This document shows positions 52,832-63,425 of a stretch of DNA of 64,000 nt, piece after piece; positions within the stretch are counted from its first letter, which is position 1; each line of letters opens with the position of its first letter. The stretch is from Blautia hominis. Lineage in GTDB: Bacteria > Bacillota > Clostridia > Lachnospirales > Lachnospiraceae. A program made the position numbers and the translations under genes. The notes under the pieces were generated by a model. The model did not search any database, was not told the origin of the DNA, and saw only the letters and a list, made by a program, of their open reading frames with translations. The stretch lies in contig NQOF01000006.1 in assembly GCA_002270465.1 (NCBI GenBank), forward strand, positions 186,001 through 250,000, in the 5' to 3' direction.

Positions 52832-54219
52832 ATGAAACGTAAAGCAATCGCATCAATCCTGGCACTTACATTAACTGCAACAGCAGCTCTTGCCGGCTGT
52901 GGAAGCGAAAGTTCAGAAAAAAGTGAGGGGGGGGGGTAAAATCCTCTCAGGAAGAAGGAACCGCAGAACAGGGGGAGGAAGCCTCTGCAGATGTCAATGA
53001 AGACGGAACGGTAAACAACCCGGAGGCAGTAGCCATAGATAAGGACAAGCTGGTATTCTGGTCCCTGTTCAGCGGCGGTGACGGGGAATTCATGGACAAG
53101 ATGATCAGTGAGTACAATGAAGGAGGCCCGGAGAAACAGGTACAGTCCATTATGCTGGTATGGGCAGATTACTATACAAAGCTGCAGACAGCGGTGGCAG
53201 CAGGTAAAGGGCCGGACATTGGAGTCTCTCATGCATCTTCCCTGCCGGAGCTGGTGGAACAGGGTGTGGTGGCACCCATTGATGATTATCTGGATGAGCT
53301 GGGAGTGGATCTGAGTACCATGTATTCCGAGACATCCCTGGAATCCGTAACCTTTGACGGTTCCGTCTATGCAGTCCCGCTTGACACCCATGCAGAGATC
53401 ATGTATTTCAACAAGGATATCCTGGAACAGGCAGGTGTTGCGCTGAATGACAAAGGCCAGCTAGAGATTGCCAGCGCAGACGATTTCTACGGGATCTGCG
53501 ATAAGATCAAAGCGGTTATCCCCGAGGGCGGCTCTGTCATTTCCCTGACAAATAACGGCGACGACCCGTACCGCGTGTGGTGGGCTACATACTTCCAGAT
53601 GGGAGGAACACCTCTTGTCAATGAGGACGGCAGCGAAGTTACCATGGATAAGGATACGGCGGTGAAGGCAGCGGAATTTGTAAAGAGCCTCTACGAAAAA
53701 GGTTATGTAGCGGAAGGGATTGATGATCATCAGCAGTTCTTCCAGAGCGGAAAAGCCGGTATCTATATTGGCGGCACATGGGGGACCGGCGCCTTGGAGA
53801 AAACAGAGAACCTGAATTTCGGCGCTATGCCTTACCCGCAGATGTTTGATAAAAACGCATGCTGGGCAGATTCCCATACACTGATCCTTCCTACCAAAAA
53901 AGACAGAAGCGAAGAGGACAGCAAGGCAGCAGTAGAGTTCATGGTAAGTGCTTCCGAAAAAGGCGGTCTTACTTGGGCCGGTTCCGGTCAGATACCTGCC
54001 AGCAATGCTGTCCGGGAAAGCCAGGAATATCTGGATATGCCGTACAGGAGCAGCTACATGGAAGCTCTGGACACAGCAGTCCTTCCTTCCAAGGTTTCTA
54101 CATTTAATGCTATGAAGACAGGCATGATCGACAGTCTGAACACTCTGTGGTCAGGAGATACAGACGCGGCAGAGGCCGTTGATATGCTTTACGACGAACT
54201 TGATACGAATCTTCCATAA
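52832..54219 (+). pseudogene. Sugar ABC transporter substrate-binding lipoprotein, frameshifted at G10 tract
   Basis: The start is ATG 52832 with AAGGAGGAAAAG upstream. A clear lipoprotein signal (MKRKAIASILALTLTATAALAGCG) leads into SESSEKSEGGGG and a TAA at 52937. The mature protein continues in another frame from 52936 (VKSSQEEGTAEQ) through to 54219. The break is at ten consecutive G (52927-52936); eleven or eight G would restore one frame of 462 or 461 aa. The body is a family 1 binding protein (LVFWSLFSGGDGEFMDKM, AGKGPDIGVSH, GGTWGTGALEK). The rest is intact, so this is either a sequencing homopolymer error or a phase-variable tract, rather than decay. Confidence 0.9.
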
Positions 54220-54313
54220 AGGAGCAGGGCAGAGAAGGGGGAGCATACAAGCTCTCCTTTCCCTTGCAGACAGCAAAACTATTGTGAGCGTTAAGCTGTA
54301 AGGAGGAAATCAA

Positions 54314-55213
54314 GTGAGCAAAAAAAGAAAGCGCAAAAACCTGCTGGCAGGACTGGGATTTATACTTCCCTTTTTCATCCTGTATACAACATTTACGATC
54401 TGGCCGGTGATCCAGGGTGTCTATGTCAGCCTCCACAAATGGTCCCTTATGGGAAAAGTAAAATTCGTGGGACTTGACAATTACGTTAAATTCCTGGGAG
54501 ATAAAAAGTTTCTGGATGCCCTTTGGCACACCACCTATTTCGTGCTGATCACCACACCCCTTCTGGTGGTCATGGCACTGATCCTGGCACTGTTTGCCAA
54601 CAGGCCGAACAAATTAAAGAAGGGTCTGCGTATCTGTTATTACCTTCCCAGTGTACTGTCTGTATCGGTTGCGGCATTTGTTGCAAAATATATGTTTACA
54701 CCGTACAGGGGATTCATCAACGGATTTCTGCATTTTATCAAAGTTCTGCCCCCGGACAGGGAGCTGCAGTGGCTGAATGAGAGCGGGCTTGCCTGGGCGG
54801 CCATTACATCCATGACCATCTGGTGGACTGTGGGCTTCTCCATGCTTCTGTATCTGTCAGCCCTGCAGGATATTTCGCCTCAGATATATGAGGCGGCATC
54901 CATAGACGGTGCCACCAAGAGACAACAGCTTTTTTCCATCGTGCTGCCTCTTCTGAAGCCAACCACATACCTGGTGATCCTTTTACAGGTCATTGCCTGC
55001 TTTAAGGTGTTCGGACAGATCTATATGATCACGGGAGGCGGGCCTGCAGGCTCCACAAGGCCGCTGATCCAGTACATATACGAGACGGCATTCAAGAAAA
55101 ACAACATGGGCTATGCAGCGGCTATGTCGTATGTACTGTTTTTGATCCTTGTGGTGCTGACAATTGTGCAGAAGACGATTGAGAGAAAGGGGGCAGAGGC
55201 TGATGAATACTAA
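54314..55213 (+). CDS. Sugar ABC transporter permease (MalF-like)
   Basis: 299 aa from GTG 54314 (RBS AAGGAGGAAA). Six membrane helices, and the EAA motif YEAASIDGATKRQQLFSIVLPLLKP. Carbohydrate uptake subfamily CUT1. It pairs with the next permease; the ATPase is not encoded here and is probably a shared MsmK-type subunit elsewhere. Confidence 0.92.
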   Translation: MSKKRKRKNLLAGLGFILPFFILYTTFTIWPVIQGVYVSLHKWSLMGKVKFVGLDNYVKFLGDKKFLDALWHTTYFVLITTPLLVVMALILALFANRPNKLKKGLRICYYLPSVLSVSVAAFVAKYMFTPYRGFINGFLHFIKVLPPDRELQWLNESGLAWAAITSMTIWWTVGFSMLLYLSALQDISPQIYEAASIDGATKRQQLFSIVLPLLKPTTYLVILLQVIACFKVFGQIYMITGGGPAGSTRPLIQYIYETAFKKNNMGYAAAMSYVLFLILVVLTIVQKTIERKGAEADEY

Positions 55214-56036
55214 TGCAAAGAAAAAGCCGGGCAGTGTGGTGTTGTCTGTCATATCCGTGATTCTGGCGGTTATATTTATGACGCCCATTCTGTGGTCTCT
55301 TGCAGTTTCCTTCCAGAGAGAAGGTAAGCAGATCAACAGTATACTGGATTGGTTCACGCCGCCGTATACCTTCCAAAACTACCCGGACCTTATCCTGGGT
55401 TCGGATGTGACAAAATGGCTGTTCAACAGCGTATTCATTGCTGTGCTGACCACGGTCCTGACGGTCATCCTGTCCGCCATGGCAGCATACGCGCTGGCAA
55501 AAATTAAGTTTAAGGGAAGCAATGCGCTTTATTTTTACTTTCTTCTGGGCCTGATGGTACCGGGGGAAGCCACCATTGTGCCCCTTTTTATCACCGCAAA
55601 CGGCCTGAATCTGATTGATTCCTATGCGGGCCTTATATTACCCACCATTGCAGGTTCCATGAATCTGATCATTATGGTAACATTCTTTAAAGGGCTTCCC
55701 AATGAGCTTTTGGAGGCAGTGCAGATTGACGGAGGAGGAGAATTGACCGCATTTTTCAAGGTGGTCCTGCCCCTGTCAAAAGCAGTCATCTCAACGGTCT
55801 GCATTTTCGCCTTTATAGGAAGCTGGAACAATTATTTATGGCCTCTGCTTTGTTCCATGAGCAGCAGCAAGTTCACCCTTCCCATTGGTATCCCCACCTT
55901 TGCGGGAACCTACACTGTGGACTATGTAAAACCAATGACAGCAAATATGATAGCAGCCGTGCCTGTGATTCTTATTTACATCCTGTTCGAGCGTCAGATC
56001 GTGGAAGGGATCACCATGTCAGGCGTCAAGGGATGA
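55203..56036 (+). CDS. Sugar ABC transporter permease (MalG-like)
   Basis: 277 aa from ATG 55203, overlapping the preceding gene by 11 nt. Six membrane helices. EAA loop LLEAVQIDGGGELTAFFKVVLPLSKA, and a C-terminal ERQIVEGITMSGVKG ending typical of CUT1 MalG-type permeases. Confidence 0.92.
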   Translation: MNTNAKKKPGSVVLSVISVILAVIFMTPILWSLAVSFQREGKQINSILDWFTPPYTFQNYPDLILGSDVTKWLFNSVFIAVLTTVLTVILSAMAAYALAKIKFKGSNALYFYFLLGLMVPGEATIVPLFITANGLNLIDSYAGLILPTIAGSMNLIIMVTFFKGLPNELLEAVQIDGGGELTAFFKVVLPLSKAVISTVCIFAFIGSWNNYLWPLLCSMSSSKFTLPIGIPTFAGTYTVDYVKPMTANMIAAVPVILIYILFERQIVEGITMSGVKG

Positions 56037-56080
56037 CAAGAAAAGCAATTGACATTCACCTATAAGGAGGACAAACAGAA

Positions 56081-57880
56081 ATGAAGTGCTACAAAAAAGA
56101 CTATCCAAGACCCCAGTTTGTGAGGGACAACTGGATGAATCTGAACGGAACATGGGATTTTGGATTTGATGACGGCAACCGCGGGGAAAAAGAGGTGTGG
56201 TACAAGAATTTCGGTGGAAAGAAAGAGATTCAGGTTCCCTTTACTTATGAGACCAGCCTCAGCGGTATCGGTCAGGAGGAGATCCATGAAAATGTCTGGT
56301 ACAGACGCAGCTTCACAGCGGAGGACGAGAAACTCAGCAATAAGAGACTCCTCCTGCATTTTGAGGGCAGCGATTTCCTGACAAAAGTATGGGTCAACGG
56401 CAGTTTTGCAGGGAGCCACAGAGGCGGATATTCCCGTTTTTCCTTTGACGTGACAGACCTTGTGCAGGACGGGGAAAACCAGCTGGTGGTGAAAGTGGAG
56501 GATTCCACAGACATCCGCCAGCCCAGAGGAAAACAGCGCTGGATCAAAGAAAATTTTGCCTGCTGGTATGTGCAGACAACGGGGATCTGGAAAACAGTCT
56601 GGATGGAATATGTTCCGGAGATCAGGCTGGACAATGTGAAGATAACCCCGGTCCTGACAGACAACGCGGTGGAGCTGGAATATGAGATCACTGGGGATCT
56701 TGCCTGCCTGGGGGATGAACTTATGGTGGAGGCAGTGGTCAGCTTTGACGGCATGTTTGTGGCGAAAGGTGTGACTGCCATGGCTTCCTCCCATGCAAGG
56801 ACAGTGCTGGATGTTTCAGGTACCGGGGAGAATGCCTTTGTCTGGGGCGTGAGGACCTGGTCTCCGGAAGAACCGGATCTGTATGATATTTCCTTCCGTG
56901 TACTGTATAAGGGGGAGGTATGCGATGAGGTTGGTTCTTATTTTGGCATGAGAGAGATCAGGATCGACGGGCCAAACATCCTGCTGAACGGCAGGCCTCT
57001 GTACCAGAGGCTGATCCTGGATCAGGGATACTGGAAAGATTCCCATCTGACTCCGCCCAGTGAGGAGGCGCTGATCGAGGATATTGACAAAATCCATGCC
57101 CTTGGCTACAATGGCCTGCGCAAGCACCAGAAGATTGAGGACGAGCGTTTCCTGTACTGGTGTGATGTGAAAGGTATGCTGGTCTGGAGTGAGGCTGCCG
57201 CTGCCTACGGATATTCTGACTATGCGGTGGAACTGTTCACAAAAGAGTGGATTGACATTGTGCGTCAGAATTATAACCATCCGTCCATCATCACCTGGAC
57301 CCCGTTCAACGAATCCTGGGGCATCCAGAGGGTGGAAGTGGAGAGAAAACAGCAGCATTTCACAGAGGCAGTCTATCATCTCACAAAGAGCATGGACGGA
57401 TACCGCCCTGTAGTGGTCAATGACGGATGGGAGCATACAGTTTCCGATATCATCACGCTTCATGACTATGAGGAGTGCGGCGATATTTTCTACAACCGGT
57501 ATGCAGGGCATAAGGAAGAGATCCTGAGTACAGACATGTATCACAGCAGCAGCAAATCCGCTATGGCAAACGGATATGAATACAAAGGCCAGCCTATCCT
57601 GATCAGCGAGTATGGCGGAATTGCTTTCAACAATGATGACAGCGGCTGGGGATACGGGAATAAAGTAAACAGTAAGGAAGAATTTATCCGCCGTTTCGAT
57701 GAGATCACGACGGCTGTGAAAAAGGTGCCTTATATCTGCGGCTTCTGCTACACACAGGTGTCGGATGTGCAGCAGGAGATCAACGGTCTCATGGATATAG
57801 AGAGAAACTTCAAGGTGGAACCGGAGATCATCAAAGAGATCAATGAAAGGCATGTGGGATACTGGAGATCTTATATGTAA
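56081..57880 (+). CDS. Glycoside hydrolase family 2 enzyme
   Basis: 599 aa, no signal peptide. The N-terminal sugar-binding jelly roll (WMNLNGTWDFGFDD, HENVWYRRSF, HFEGSDFLTKVWVNG) is followed by an Ig-like domain and a TIM barrel. Acid/base Glu411 is in TPFNESWG and the nucleophile Glu510 in LISEYGG. GH2 covers beta-galactosidase, beta-glucuronidase and beta-mannosidase; the specificity is not clear. It hydrolyses the glycoside imported by the upstream ABC system. Confidence 0.9.
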   Translation: MKCYKKDYPRPQFVRDNWMNLNGTWDFGFDDGNRGEKEVWYKNFGGKKEIQVPFTYETSLSGIGQEEIHENVWYRRSFTAEDEKLSNKRLLLHFEGSDFLTKVWVNGSFAGSHRGGYSRFSFDVTDLVQDGENQLVVKVEDSTDIRQPRGKQRWIKENFACWYVQTTGIWKTVWMEYVPEIRLDNVKITPVLTDNAVELEYEITGDLACLGDELMVEAVVSFDGMFVAKGVTAMASSHARTVLDVSGTGENAFVWGVRTWSPEEPDLYDISFRVLYKGEVCDEVGSYFGMREIRIDGPNILLNGRPLYQRLILDQGYWKDSHLTPPSEEALIEDIDKIHALGYNGLRKHQKIEDERFLYWCDVKGMLVWSEAAAAYGYSDYAVELFTKEWIDIVRQNYNHPSIITWTPFNESWGIQRVEVERKQQHFTEAVYHLTKSMDGYRPVVVNDGWEHTVSDIITLHDYEECGDIFYNRYAGHKEEILSTDMYHSSSKSAMANGYEYKGQPILISEYGGIAFNNDDSGWGYGNKVNSKEEFIRRFDEITTAVKKVPYICGFCYTQVSDVQQEINGLMDIERNFKVEPEIIKEINERHVGYWRSYM

Positions 57881-57885
57881 GACAG

Positions 57886-57922
57886 ACAGCTCTGCGGAGG
57901 AGAAAACCGCAGAGCTGTTTTT
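57886..57922. terminator. Bidirectional terminator between GH2 and antiporter genes
   Basis: Perfect 12-bp stem ACAGCTCTGCGG/CCGCAGAGCTGT with a 9-nt loop and T4 tail. It touches the stop codon of the minus-strand antiporter. Confidence 0.9.
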
Positions 57923-59561
57923 ATCCTGCCGGCAATTCTTTTACAGGCAGATTTTTTCTGTATTCGGGAACAGAGTAGATTACAAGCAGGTCATTTTCCA
58001 TGATGATGGTATCACCTTTTGGGACAACGGTTTCATCGCCCCGCAGGATCATTATGACCAGCTCACCCGGATAGGGGGAAAAGTCGGAAATCTTAATGCC
58101 GATCCAGGGGCTTTTGGCAGTTATTTTCATCTCTGTCAGTTCCAGATCCTCCTGTTCCTGATATCCCCGGGCGCTTAATACAGCCGTATCTCCTGGCCGG
58201 AAGATGGTCTCACCGCTGGGTATCACCGTCTCCTCCCCCCGCAGCAGCATGAGGAATAAAGTGTCAGGCGGAAGTGAGATGTCTTTGACAGCCTTGTGGC
58301 TCCAGATATGTTCCTCCGTGATGCGGATGCGGATAAACTGCAGATCTGCCTCCTCGGAATAGTCACTGAAGGTCTTCATGACGTCTGTTTCCGTATCGCT
58401 CATATTAAGCTTTTTGGCTGCCTGGGACAAAAAACTACCCTGGAACAAGATGGATAAAAGTACAATACAGAATACAATATGGTAGACATCAAAGCCGGTA
58501 TAAGCTTCATCTACGGTTGCCATAATGGCAAAAACAATAGATGCGGCGCCTCTGAGACCTGCAAAGGAGACCAGTACCTGCTGGTTCAAGCGGCATTTAA
58601 AGGGTGCCAGTATGGCGGAAACAGCTAGAGGTCTTGCAGCCAGTGTCAAAAACAGGGCGATGGCCAGGGCGGGCAGGAAGATGCGGGGGAGCTGCGACGG
58701 TGTTGCCAGAAGGCCCAGGAGAAAGAAAATAAGCATCTGCATGAGTCCGGTGATCCCGTCAAAAAAGTTTACCAGCGATTTTTTATTCTTGATCTTGGTA
58801 TTCCCAAGAATGATCCCCACCATGTATGCGCTCAGATATCCGTTTCCGCCGGCAATGGAGGGCAGTGTGTAGGAAAGCAGCGCCACCGCGATGACAAAAG
58901 CCATGTCAAATCCGGCGATATCAAAATTTATATGCCGCAGGATAAACCGGGCAGCAAAGGCTATGAGGCATCCGAAAAGAATGCCGAAGAACAACTGGGC
59001 AAATATCATATAGAAGATGGAGCCTGCGCTGGCAGTGCCGCTCATGGCGGATAAGACCACTGCAGTGAGCATATAGGAGCAGGGGTCATTGCTTCCGCTT
59101 TCCAGCTCCAGCATGGAGGCAGTCCCATATTTAAGTCCCATATTTTTGGAACGGAGTATGGAGAAGACGGAGGCCGCGTCCGTGGAGCTGACCACAGAAC
59201 CGATGAGCATACTGTCCAGAAAACTGAATTTCAGGATAAAATAACAGAAGAAACCTGTGAGGGCGGCTGTTATCACAACGCCCAGAGTGGAGAGGAGCAC
59301 AGATTTGACAGCAACGGGCCTGGCCTCATTCCAGCTGGTGCCAAAACCGCCGTAGAACATAATAAAGATCAGGGCAGTGGAGCAGACATTTTCTGCCAGT
59401 TCATAATTTTCAAAAGGGATCTTTACAATTCCGTCTGTGCCGAAAGCCATGCCGAGGACAATAAAAGCCAGCAGCATAGGCACACCGATTTTATCGGAAA
59501 CCCGGTGCAGCAGAATACAGAGCAGAATCACAGATGAAATTAAAAGTAAGTTCCATGTCAT
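57921..59561 (-). CDS. CPA1-family cation/proton antiporter with TrkA-C domains
   Basis: 546 aa; RBS AGGAGGT before ATG 59561. Twelve to thirteen membrane helices with the Na+/H+ exchanger core (GSVVSSTDAASVFSILR, SGSNDPCSYMLTAVV). C-terminal ~150 residues hold two TrkA-C-like regulatory domains. Most like NhaP2/CvrA potassium or sodium antiporters. Divergent from the nucleoside operon. Confidence 0.88.
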   Translation of the reverse strand: MTWNLLLISSVILLCILLHRVSDKIGVPMLLAFIVLGMAFGTDGIVKIPFENYELAENVCSTALIFIMFYGGFGTSWNEARPVAVKSVLLSTLGVVITAALTGFFCYFILKFSFLDSMLIGSVVSSTDAASVFSILRSKNMGLKYGTASMLELESGSNDPCSYMLTAVVLSAMSGTASAGSIFYMIFAQLFFGILFGCLIAFAARFILRHINFDIAGFDMAFVIAVALLSYTLPSIAGGNGYLSAYMVGIILGNTKIKNKKSLVNFFDGITGLMQMLIFFLLGLLATPSQLPRIFLPALAIALFLTLAARPLAVSAILAPFKCRLNQQVLVSFAGLRGAASIVFAIMATVDEAYTGFDVYHIVFCIVLLSILFQGSFLSQAAKKLNMSDTETDVMKTFSDYSEEADLQFIRIRITEEHIWSHKAVKDISLPPDTLFLMLLRGEETVIPSGETIFRPGDTAVLSARGYQEQEDLELTEMKITAKSPWIGIKISDFSPYPGELVIMILRGDETVVPKGDTIIMENDLLVIYSVPEYRKNLPVKELPAG

Positions 59562-59709
59562 TGTTTAAACCTCCTGGTGGTGTCCGCAGAGAAAGCAGAA
59601 TGTTAAGAAGCCGGGCAGGCGTCAGGGATAGTAAAACCTAACTGCATTGTAACACAAAAACAGGTTTTTGTAAAAAAGAGACTCATGACCTTTTCTATTC
59701 TCTGTGTTT

Positions 59710-59718
59710 TGTTATAAT
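59710..59718 (+). promoter_or_regulatory. Extended -10 promoter of nucleoside salvage operon
   Basis: TGTTATAAT at 59710-59718. No clear -35 hexamer at standard spacing. Confidence 0.5.
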
Positions 59719-59759
59719 AAACCTATGAGGCACGTAAATTACAGGAAAGGGATGAATGT

Positions 59760-60557
59760 ATGATCAACTATTCGGAAGTAGAGGGAAAACAATACCACAC
59801 ACAGGTGGGAAGAGGGGATGTGGGGCGCTATGTCATCATGCCGGGCGACCCCAAGCGATGTGAAAAGATCGCAAAGTATTTTGATGATCCCAGGCTGATC
59901 GCGGACAGCAGAGAGTATGTGACCTATACGGGTACATTGGAGGGAGAGATGGTAAGCGTAACCTCCACAGGCATTGGCGGCCCCTCTGCATCTATTGCTA
60001 TGGAAGAACTGGCTGTGTCAGGTGCGGATACTTTTATCCGGATAGGCACCTGCGGGGGGATGGACCTGGATGTGAAGAGCGGTGACATTGTCATTGCCAA
60101 CGGGGCCATCCGTATGGAAGGGACCAGTAAGGAGTATGCCCCCATTGAGTTCCCGGCTGTACCTGATTTCGGTGTGACAAATGCCCTTGTAAGTGCAGCG
60201 GAAACATTGAAAAAACCTTATCATGTGGGAGTGGTGCAGTGTAAAGATTCTTTTTTCGGCCAGCACTCTCCGGAGACAAAACCGGTGGGATATGAGCTTT
60301 TAAACAAGTGGGATGCATGGCTGAAGCTGGGCTGCAAAGCGTCAGAGATGGAATCCGCGGCCCTTTTCATTGTGGCCAGCTATCTGAGGGTCCGCGCAGG
60401 CAGTGTTTTTCTGGTGGTTGCCAACCAGGAACGGGCCAAAAAAGATCTGCCCAATCCGGTGGTACACGACACGGAAGGTGCGATACAGGTGGCAGTGGAG
60501 GCTGTCCGGGAATTGATACGAAAAGAAAAAGCAGGGAAGGGGGACAACAGGGCATGA
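59760..60557 (+). CDS. udp: Uridine phosphorylase
   Basis: 265 aa, RBS AGGAAAGG. PNP/UDP family 1: [49 protein letters not shown], and [12 protein letters not shown] for ribose binding. It cleaves uridine to uracil and ribose 1-phosphate. It overlaps cdd by four bases. Confidence 0.92.
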   Translation: MINYSEVEGKQYHTQVGRGDVGRYVIMPGDPKRCEKIAKYFDDPRLIADSREYVTYTGTLEGEMVSVTSTGIGGPSASIAMEELAVSGADTFIRIGTCGGMDLDVKSGDIVIANGAIRMEGTSKEYAPIEFPAVPDFGVTNALVSAAETLKKPYHVGVVQCKDSFFGQHSPETKPVGYELLNKWDAWLKLGCKASEMESAALFIVASYLRVRAGSVFLVVANQERAKKDLPNPVVHDTEGAIQVAVEAVRELIRKEKAGKGDNRA

Positions 60558-60967
60558 TTCCGGTAACAGAACTGATCCGGCAGGCTGTGGAGGCCATGGG
60601 CAAGGCTTATACCCCCTATTCCGGCTTTCAGGTAGGAGCAGCGCTCTGTACAAAAGAAGGGAAAATTTATCAGGGCTGCAATATTGAAAATGCCGCATAT
60701 ACACCCACCAACTGTGCGGAACGGACTGCATTTTTTAAGGCTGTAAGCGAGGGGGAACGGGAATTTTCGGCTATCTGTATAGTAGGCGGAAAGGAAGGTG
60801 TGCTCACTGATTTTACAGCACCCTGCGGCGTCTGCAGGCAGGTGATGATGGAATTCTGCAATCCTGAGACTTTTCAGATCATCCTGGCAAAGAATGAGGA
60901 AGACTACTGTATATATACCCTGAGAGAGATGCTGCCTATGGGGTTTGGGCCGGATAATCTGGCTTAG
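60554..60967 (+). CDS. cdd: Cytidine deaminase
   Basis: 137 aa from ATG 60554. Zinc-dependent deaminase: [19 protein letters not shown] (Cys and catalytic Glu) and [12 protein letters not shown] (two further Cys). It converts cytidine to uridine, feeding the phosphorylase encoded just upstream. Confidence 0.94.
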   Translation: MIPVTELIRQAVEAMGKAYTPYSGFQVGAALCTKEGKIYQGCNIENAAYTPTNCAERTAFFKAVSEGEREFSAICIVGGKEGVLTDFTAPCGVCRQVMMEFCNPETFQIILAKNEEDYCIYTLREMLPMGFGPDNLA

Positions 60968-60991
60968 AATTTGTTTGGAAAGAGGTTGTAA

Positions 60992-62200
60992 ATGGAAAAT
61001 AGAGAAAGATTCAGAAGAGTATTTGTGATCGTGATAGATTCCCTGGGGGTGGGCGGCGCTGCGGACGCGGCCCAGTTTGGGGATGCAGGGGCAGACACCC
61101 TGGGACATATTGCCTCACATGTAAAAGGATTTTCCCTGCCGAATCTGCAGAAGCTGGGAATCGCAAACCTTCACCCGCTGGAGGGAATCAAGCCTGCAGA
61201 ACATCCCATGGGGTATTACACAAAGCTGAATGAGATCAGCAGGGGAAAGGACACCATGACAGGCCACTGGGAGATGATGGGGCTGAAGACAGAAAAGCCT
61301 TTTATCACCTTCACGGAAACCGGATTTCCGCCGGAATTGATCTCTGAGCTTGAAAAGCGGACCGGGCATAAGGTCATTGGAAATAAAAGTGCCAGCGGAA
61401 CAGAGATTCTGGATGAGCTGGGGGAGGAAGAAATGGCAACCGGGCATATGATCGTGTATACCTCTGCCGACTCTGTGCTCCAGATCTGCGGCAATGAGGA
61501 AACTTTCGGACTTGAAGAACTGTACCGTTGCTGTGAGATCGCAAGGGAACTTACCATGAAAGATGAGTGGAAGGTGGGAAGAGTCATTGCGAGGCCCTAT
61601 GTGGGCAGGAAAAAGGGCGAATTTAAGCGTACCAGCAACCGCCACGACTACGCGGTAAAGCCCTTTGGAAAAACGGTGCTGAATGCCCTGAAGGATGCAG
61701 GGCTGGATGTGATCTCCATTGGCAAGATCAATGATATTTTTGCCGGGGAGGGGATCACAAAAGCACTGAAGTCAAAAAGCTCTGTCCATGGCATGGAACA
61801 GACCATCCGGGAAGCAGAAGAGAATGATTTTCATGGGCTTTGTTTTGTGAATCTGGTGGATTTTGATGCCCTTTGGGGGCATAGGAGAGATCCGGAAGGC
61901 TATGCCCAAGAGCTCATGCGATTTGATGAGAAGCTGGGAATCCTGCTTCATACCATGAGGGAGGATGACATGCTCATCATCACGGCTGACCATGGAAATG
62001 ACCCCACCTATACGGGGACAGACCACACAAGAGAACAGGTACCGTTTCTTGCCTGGTCCCCCTCTTTTAAAGAGGGTAAAGAGCTTCCCGAAGCGGATTC
62101 CTTTGCTGCGGTGGGAGCCTGTGTGGCTGAGAATTTCGGCATACCTATGCCAAAAGGGACCATTTTTGTATCCCGTAACTATCTGGAGGAATGCAAATGA
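60992..62200 (+). CDS. deoB: Phosphopentomutase
   Basis: 402 aa, RBS AAAGAGG. Alkaline-phosphatase-superfamily metalloenzyme: [35 protein letters not shown] (Thr nucleophile region), [22 protein letters not shown]. It interconverts ribose 1- and 5-phosphate, linking nucleoside breakdown to the pentose pathway. Coupled to the next gene by ATGA. Confidence 0.95.
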   Translation: MENRERFRRVFVIVIDSLGVGGAADAAQFGDAGADTLGHIASHVKGFSLPNLQKLGIANLHPLEGIKPAEHPMGYYTKLNEISRGKDTMTGHWEMMGLKTEKPFITFTETGFPPELISELEKRTGHKVIGNKSASGTEILDELGEEEMATGHMIVYTSADSVLQICGNEETFGLEELYRCCEIARELTMKDEWKVGRVIARPYVGRKKGEFKRTSNRHDYAVKPFGKTVLNALKDAGLDVISIGKINDIFAGEGITKALKSKSSVHGMEQTIREAEENDFHGLCFVNLVDFDALWGHRRDPEGYAQELMRFDEKLGILLHTMREDDMLIITADHGNDPTYTGTDHTREQVPFLAWSPSFKEGKELPEADSFAAVGACVAENFGIPMPKGTIFVSRNYLEECK

Positions 62201-63153
62201 ATACCATTGAGGAACTGAAAAAATATGACCTGCACTGCCATCTGGACGGGTCTCTTTCTGAGGCGGTCATCCGGAAGCTGGCGGCAGGAGCCGGGGTGGA
62301 GATCCCGGCAGGAGAAAAGCTTATGGACCTGCTTCAGGTGCAGCCGGACTGCAAAAGCCTGAAAGAGTATCTGGAGAAATTTGATCTGCCGTTGTCCTGT
62401 CTGGCGGACAGGGACAGTTTCCGTATTGCTGTGTCTGAGCTGCTGGGTGACGGGGCTAAGGAAAATGTGGTATATATGGAAATCCGGTTTGCGCCTCTTT
62501 TATCTGTGCGTGAGGGCCTTACCTGCAGGCAGATCATTGAGGGGGCGCTGGATGGCCTGCAGGAGGGAAAAGAGAAATATGGTGTGGAGGGGAACTTGAT
62601 CCTCTGCGGTATGCGGCATATGCCGGCGGAACAAAATGTGGAGCTTGCAAAAACTGCCAGGGAATACCTGGGGCAGGGAGTAGCTGCTCTTGACCTGGCA
62701 GGAGATGAAGCGGCTTTTCCGGTAAAGCTTCACACCGAAATGTTTGAAACTGCCAGACAACTGGGGATTCCTTTTACCATCCACGCCGGGGAATGCGGCA
62801 GTCCGGGGAGTGTGTGGGATGCCATAGCACTGGGGGCTGACAGGATCGGTCATGGAATCGCGGTCAGAAGGGATAAAGAACTGAAAGCCCTGTGTGCTGC
62901 AAAGCAGATTCCTTTTGAAATGTGCCCTGTCAGCAACCTGCAGACCAGGGCGGTAAACAGCATGGAAGAATATCCGTTCCTGGAATTTCTGGAGGCCGGT
63001 ATTCCCGTAACCGTGAATACGGATAACCGGACGGTCAGCAAAACCACCATAACCGGGGAACTGGAACTGCTTCAGGCATATTATCACATCACTTACAGCG
63101 ATATGGAACTTCTTATGAAAAATGCAGCTCAGGCGGCATTTATCCATAATTGA
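62197..63153 (+). CDS. add: Adenosine deaminase
   Basis: 318 aa from ATG 62197; ATG 62191 is in frame but too near the RBS. Zinc sites: [19 protein letters not shown] (His and catalytic Glu), RIGHGIAV, and NTDNRTVS. It deaminates adenosine to inosine. Last gene of the nucleoside operon. Confidence 0.93.
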   Translation: MNTIEELKKYDLHCHLDGSLSEAVIRKLAAGAGVEIPAGEKLMDLLQVQPDCKSLKEYLEKFDLPLSCLADRDSFRIAVSELLGDGAKENVVYMEIRFAPLLSVREGLTCRQIIEGALDGLQEGKEKYGVEGNLILCGMRHMPAEQNVELAKTAREYLGQGVAALDLAGDEAAFPVKLHTEMFETARQLGIPFTIHAGECGSPGSVWDAIALGADRIGHGIAVRRDKELKALCAAKQIPFEMCPVSNLQTRAVNSMEEYPFLEFLEAGIPVTVNTDNRTVSKTTITGELELLQAYYHITYSDMELLMKNAAQAAFIHN

Positions 63154-63154
63154 C

Positions 63155-63206
63155 AAAACTAACACCGTTCGTATATAATATAGATTATACGAACGGTGTT
63201 AGTTTT
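63155..63206 (+). terminator. Terminator of nucleoside salvage operon
   Basis: About 20-bp stem AACTAACACCGTTCGTATA / TATACGAACGGTGTTAGTT with T5; it is two bases after the add stop. Confidence 0.93.
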
Positions 63207-63269
63207 TGGTTTTACCTCATAAATCTGCTTCGCGTGTGTGCATGTTACCGGGGGATACGGGGTGCATCC

Positions 63270-63346
63270 GCTATGCGCATGAGAAACATAGTATTGAAGC
63301 GTGCGTATTTTGGCAGGAAAAAAGGGTGAAGCTGCTATGCGCATGA
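63270..63346 (+). repeat. Direct repeats upstream of TetR gene
   Basis: GCTATGCGCATGA occurs at 63270-63282 and 63334-63346. Each contains the palindrome ATGCGCAT and is followed by similar AAACAT/AAATAT. They may be regulatory sites. Confidence 0.5.
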
Positions 63347-63425
63347 AAAATATGGCCGGAAAGGACAGCAATCCGGCGTGAGGGACTTGCAGCAGAATTA
63401 TGTGTTAGAGAATCAAGGAGGCATA

